Position numbers and translations under genes: made by a program
Shown here: positions 5,030-7,475 of the stretch, piece after piece
Layout of the letters: each line of letters begins with the position of its first letter
How positions within the stretch are numbered: position 1 is the first letter of the stretch
Notes under the pieces: generated by a model
Told to the model about the DNA's origin: nothing
Seen by the model: the letters and a program-made list of their open reading frames with translations, nothing else
Database searches by the model: none
Assembly: GCA_023419515.1 (NCBI GenBank)
Contig: JAEZXW010000065.1
Span: 1 to 7,475, forward strand
Direction of reading: 5' to 3'
DNA from: Actinomycetes bacterium
GTDB lineage: Bacteria > Actinomycetota > Coriobacteriia > Coriobacteriales > JAEZXW01
Length of the DNA stretch: 7,475 nt

Positions 5030-6538
5030 TTAGTTATTACGAGCGCCCTTGCGAGAGCCAACCAACGCACCAAGACCAAGGGCACCAAACACCATAGCCA
5101 AAAGACCCGTGCTCTGGTCAGCAGTCTGAGGCAGAGCGGTTTTCTTCTGATCCTTCTTCTTAGTGCTATCAGCCTTATCTGTGGTTTGGGTAACGAGTTG
5201 ATCTTGACTTGCCTCTGGAACAAGCGGTGGCAGGATTACGACATCGGTCTCATCCTCTGGAGTGACCTCGCCGCTCTCAGGATTGGTCGTTGCATCGCCG
5301 CCGTCTGCGCCAGGAACGATCTCTTCACCGTTACCCTCGTCGGGGCTTACTGCACCAGGATTGCCACCCTCACTACCGTCAGGTGCAATCTCGGTGCCAC
5401 CAGGAACAGGCTGCTTACCGGTATCGGCGCCACCACCATTATCGGTCTCACCGCCGGTCTCAGAGCTTGGAGCAGGCGCCGCAGCACCGCCATCCTCACC
5501 AGCGCTACCGGTGCCAGGCTCAGCAACCTCTTCCTCACCGTTACCATCGGTACCAGATGCTGGCTCAGTTGGACCGTTTTCTTCGGTGTCGGTCTCGCCC
5601 GTTGGAGAAACAACCTCTGTCTCAGGAGCTGCTGACTTCTCGACTGCAGCAATACGAGCCTCAGCCTGCTGCAAGAGCTCCTTTGTGCGACGCAGCGCCG
5701 CCTGAATCTTCTCACCATCCCTACCCGTGCCTTCAGCACCTGGGGTAATCGTGGTGTCAATCTTCTTCAACTCATCAACGATCTCACCAGTGATCTGCTT
5801 GAGCTTCTCAAGATCAGCTTCAGCGTAGTGCTGTTGAGTCTTGTCGTTGTTAGCAACGATCTCGTCGTACTTTGCTGCAACCTTGACAGCAGCGTCGTCG
5901 CGTTCAAACTCAGCCAAGCGGTTCCAAATACCCTGAGACATGTGCTGCGTCTCAGTCCACTGCTCGCTCCAAGTTGGCAGGGCAATGATGCGCTCGGTTT
6001 CAGTCGCACCAAACTCAGCGAGACGACTCTTAACATCATCATTTGTTGCACTCTCTTGCGCAATCTCGACATAGCGATTAACGAGGAACTTTGAGCGCTC
6101 GGTCATGTCGTGCTTTTGCTGCTGAAAGTTCTGCTCGGCAGCAGCCACGGCCTTTTCGTAGGCAGCTTGCGCCTCTGTAGCGGTAGTCTTTTGAGCATCA
6201 TTGTACTCACCCTGAATCTCGTTCAGCTTTTGCAAGAACGGTGAGTAATAACTATCGTCTTCACCATCAAAGACGATCGCTGCCTGCTGGCGATACTCGG
6301 CAAGCTTGTTCCTTAACTGCTTGTTGATCTCGTTGATCTGCTGTTCCTCGGTCATCGTAGCACCATCGCCACCGTCCTCGGCAGTTACGAGACGAGGAGC
6401 AGCCAGCGGGGTTACCTCAGCATCTGATGCCTCAGCAGGCTGCTGAGCAAGCACCAGTGGAGCGGTGCCCAAGCCAAGTGCGACCGTCGCGCAGAGCAAA
6501 CCTGTCTTGTAAACCTGTGCACTGTTTTTCTTAGTCAC
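5030..6538 (-). CDS. Secreted, sortase-anchored (LPQTA) surface protein with helical stalk and acidic low-complexity region
   Basis: I do not recognise a named family. The GTG at 6538 follows AGGAGG (6550-6545) by six bases, giving 502 residues. The frame remains open for 59 codons upstream to 6715, but only the GTG places a signal peptide at the terminus: basic start VTKKN, hydrophobic core at about 12-30 and a likely cleavage after VLA (29-31). Residues about 62-300 are rich in Glu, Gln, Lys and Ala and look like a long helical, partly coiled-coil region. Residues about 302-445 are a Gly/Pro/Ser/Thr/Glu/Asp-rich, strongly acidic linker, as in wall-spanning segments. The C-terminus is a sorting signal: LPQTA (469-473), a hydrophobic stretch, then SRKGARNN. 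The motif ends in Ala rather than the usual Gly. The protein is expected to be covalently wall-linked by a sortase, none of which is in this window. An adhesion or wall-structural role is only a guess. Confidence 0.85.
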   Translation of the reverse strand: MTKKNSAQVYKTGLLCATVALGLGTAPLVLAQQPAEASDAEVTPLAAPRLVTAEDGGDGATMTEEQQINEINKQLRNKLAEYRQQAAIVFDGEDDSYYSPFLQKLNEIQGEYNDAQKTTATEAQAAYEKAVAAAEQNFQQQKHDMTERSKFLVNRYVEIAQESATNDDVKSRLAEFGATETERIIALPTWSEQWTETQHMSQGIWNRLAEFERDDAAVKVAAKYDEIVANNDKTQQHYAEADLEKLKQITGEIVDELKKIDTTITPGAEGTGRDGEKIQAALRRTKELLQQAEARIAAVEKSAAPETEVVSPTGETDTEENGPTEPASGTDGNGEEEVAEPGTGSAGEDGGAAAPAPSSETGGETDNGGGADTGKQPVPGGTEIAPDGSEGGNPGAVSPDEGNGEEIVPGADGGDATTNPESGEVTPEDETDVVILPPLVPEASQDQLVTQTTDKADSTKKKDQKKTALPQTADQSTGLLAMVFGALGLGALVGSRKGARNN

Positions 6539-6544
6539 GAATGT

Positions 6545-6550
6545 CCTCCT
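6545..6550 (-). promoter_or_regulatory. Ribosome binding site fixing the GTG start of the surface-protein gene
   Basis: AGGAGG, a perfect anti-Shine-Dalgarno complement, lies six bases before the GTG at 6538-6536. It decides the start over the upstream in-frame ATG at 6715, which would hide the signal peptide about 60 residues inside the protein. Confidence 0.9.
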
Positions 6551-6742
6551 AGTATCAGGGCTCGACGCAATGGCCTTTAAGCCCAAGCGGGGGAAATGAG
6601 AATTAAACACTCCATTTATGGCTGCAATCACACTGCCGCAAAAGAGTATCGACTCAACTTTATAAGTGAATACCTCAACCTTGTGCCCAAATAGATCACA
6701 AATTTTTTCACACACGAATAATGCAAAAAGCCCATATTACGC
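6551..6742 (-). other. Leader/promoter region of the surface-protein gene
   Basis: About 190 bases separate the upstream terminator from the ribosome site, so the promoter should be here. TATAAA (6664-6659) is the best -10-like box, but I find no -35 box at normal spacing. GGGCT (6584-6580) and AGCCC (6562-6558) could form a weak five-pair stem just before the ribosome site. The open frame through this region (to 6715) has no family-like content and is taken as untranslated. Confidence 0.35.
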
Positions 6743-6778
6743 AAAAAAAAGACAGCTCATGCCAAAGCACGAGCTGTC
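6743..6778 (-). terminator. Intrinsic terminator of the NSS transporter gene
   Basis: On the minus strand GACAGCTC (6778-6771) pairs with GAGCTGTC (6758-6751). Four further inner pairs (GTGC with GCAT, one G-U) close a TTTG loop, and eight T residues follow directly (6750-6743). It lies about 85 bases after the NSS stop codon and insulates the surface-protein gene. The region between stop and hairpin (6779-6863) shows nothing else. Confidence 0.95.
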
Positions 6779-6863
6779 ATGTAGCTAGCAATCATGAAGC
6801 GGAAGGAATCAATCGGCTGTCAATCCACCGTCACCAACTATTGATCCCCTCTCCATCAATCGC

Positions 6864-7475
6864 TTAGATGCTGATGAAGCCAAAGGTCTGAGCTGTGTAA
6901 GCAACCAAGATCAACGCGATCAGCACTGGTGCGATGAACTTGATCATGACTGTCCAAGCATTCTTGAACTTAAAGGCACCTGAGCTTTCAACCTCTTCGA
7001 TCAGGCTCTTAGGAGTAATAACCCATGCTGCAAAGACACAGGTCAAGATTGCAGCGATCGGCATCAGAATCGTGTTCGAGATGAAGTCGAACAGGTCAAG
7101 CAGACTGCTTCCTGGACCCAAAGGCTCGATGAACGACAAGCGCGAGTAGCCAAGATCAACAAAGACACCCATTACCAAGATGAACACAAACGAGATGATC
7201 ATCGAGTGCAGACGCTTGAGCTTCATACCGTCGCACAGGATCGAAACGCAGGTTTCGGTCAGTGAGATTGCCGAGGTCAGCGCCGCAAACAGAACAAGCA
7301 GGAAGAAGATGACACCTACTGCGCTTGCCAAGCTGCCCATGGTTGAGAAGAGCTCAGGCAAGGTGATGAACATCAGGCTTGGACCAGCGCCGTTTGCAAC
7401 AGCATCAGCAGAACCCAGAACCATGAATGATGCAGGAACGATCATCAAACCAGCCAAGAACGAAACACCGAGGTC
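6864..7475 (-). CDS. Sodium-dependent transporter, NSS (neurotransmitter:sodium symporter) family, C-terminal part
   Basis: The last 203 residues of an NSS/SNF-family transporter; the start lies beyond base 7475 and the frame is open to the edge. The fragment begins DLGVSFLAGLMIVPASF, the typical TM7 stretch, then GPSLMFITLPELF and the TM8 signature FAALTSAISLTE, whose Thr-Ser pair matches the Na2-site residues T354/S355 of LeuT. Three more hydrophobic segments follow (one around FVFILVMGVFVDLGY, one around ILMPIAAILTCVFAAWV, one around MIKFIAPVLIALILVAY). The protein then ends shortly after, as in 11-helix bacterial NSS proteins rather than 12-helix eukaryotic ones. Such proteins import amino acids such as tryptophan, tyrosine, leucine or alanine with Na+; the substrate cannot be told because the helices that contact it most (TM1, 3, 6) are missing. 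A clear terminator follows the gene. An internal TTG at 7457 is not a credible start. Confidence 0.92.
   Translation of the reverse strand, partial: DLGVSFLAGLMIVPASFMVLGSADAVANGAGPSLMFITLPELFSTMGSLASAVGVIFFLLVLFAALTSAISLTETCVSILCDGMKLKRLHSMIISFVFILVMGVFVDLGYSRLSFIEPLGPGSSLLDLFDFISNTILMPIAAILTCVFAAWVITPKSLIEEVESSGAFKFKNAWTVMIKFIAPVLIALILVAYTAQTFGFISI

Noticed and set aside
5262..5760. Open frames in at least five of six frames across this stretch
   Set aside because: The low-complexity Gly/Pro/Glu/Ser-coding sequence of the surface protein lacks stop triplets in other frames. Only the minus frame connects a signal peptide to a sorting signal.
6487..6495. Possible lipoprotein box around TGLLCA in the surface-protein signal peptide
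   Set aside because: The residue before Cys is Leu, not Gly, Ala or Ser, and a signal peptidase I site plus a sortase signal explain the protein better.
6539..6715. A 59-residue N-terminal extension of the surface protein from the ATG at 6715
   Set aside because: It would bury the signal peptide, the ATG lacks a ribosome site, and a perfect AGGAGG marks the GTG at 6538.

Overview
The window looks like chromosomal DNA from a Gram-positive, probably anaerobic actinobacterium. A Coriobacteriia relative is my best guess. The reasons are the roughly balanced base composition, a sortase-anchored surface protein and two amino-acid transporter genes. The assignment is an inference and no single gene proves it. 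There is no tRNA, rRNA, CRISPR array, transposase or integrase.

Layout. Bases 1-591 (minus) hold a SanA/YdcF-type (DUF218) membrane-anchored protein gene that runs off the left edge and is interrupted by an in-frame amber codon at 430-432. Immediately upstream on the same strand is nhaA (636-2018), a Na+/H+ antiporter with an unusual calcium-repeat-like C-terminal tail. The divergent gene hemH (2143-3270, plus), a ferrochelatase, shares a short intergenic region with nhaA and may be leaderless. A 300-base gap with two predicted RNA hairpins precedes a dicarboxylate/amino-acid:cation symporter family gene (3571-4800, plus), which ends in a strong intrinsic terminator. Converging on it is a 502-residue secreted protein with a sortase signal (5030-6538, minus). 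Further right are another clear intrinsic terminator (6743-6778, minus) and the C-terminal part of an NSS-family sodium-dependent transporter (6864-7475, minus).

How the genes relate. Three of the six genes are tied to sodium: NhaA exports Na+ in exchange for H+, and the symporter and the NSS protein belong to families that usually use the Na+ gradient to import amino acids or related solutes. This fits an amino-acid-using lifestyle, but the genes lie on different strands and in separate transcription units, so co-regulation is not shown. HemH has no other haem gene beside it here.

Most worth a second look: the single thrombospondin-type-3-like motif at the end of NhaA, the amber codon in the DUF218 gene, the structured leader of the symporter gene with its start-proximal hairpin, the altered substrate and sodium-site residues of that symporter, and the off-consensus motifs of the ferrochelatase. 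I see no multi-gene system that is clearly new.
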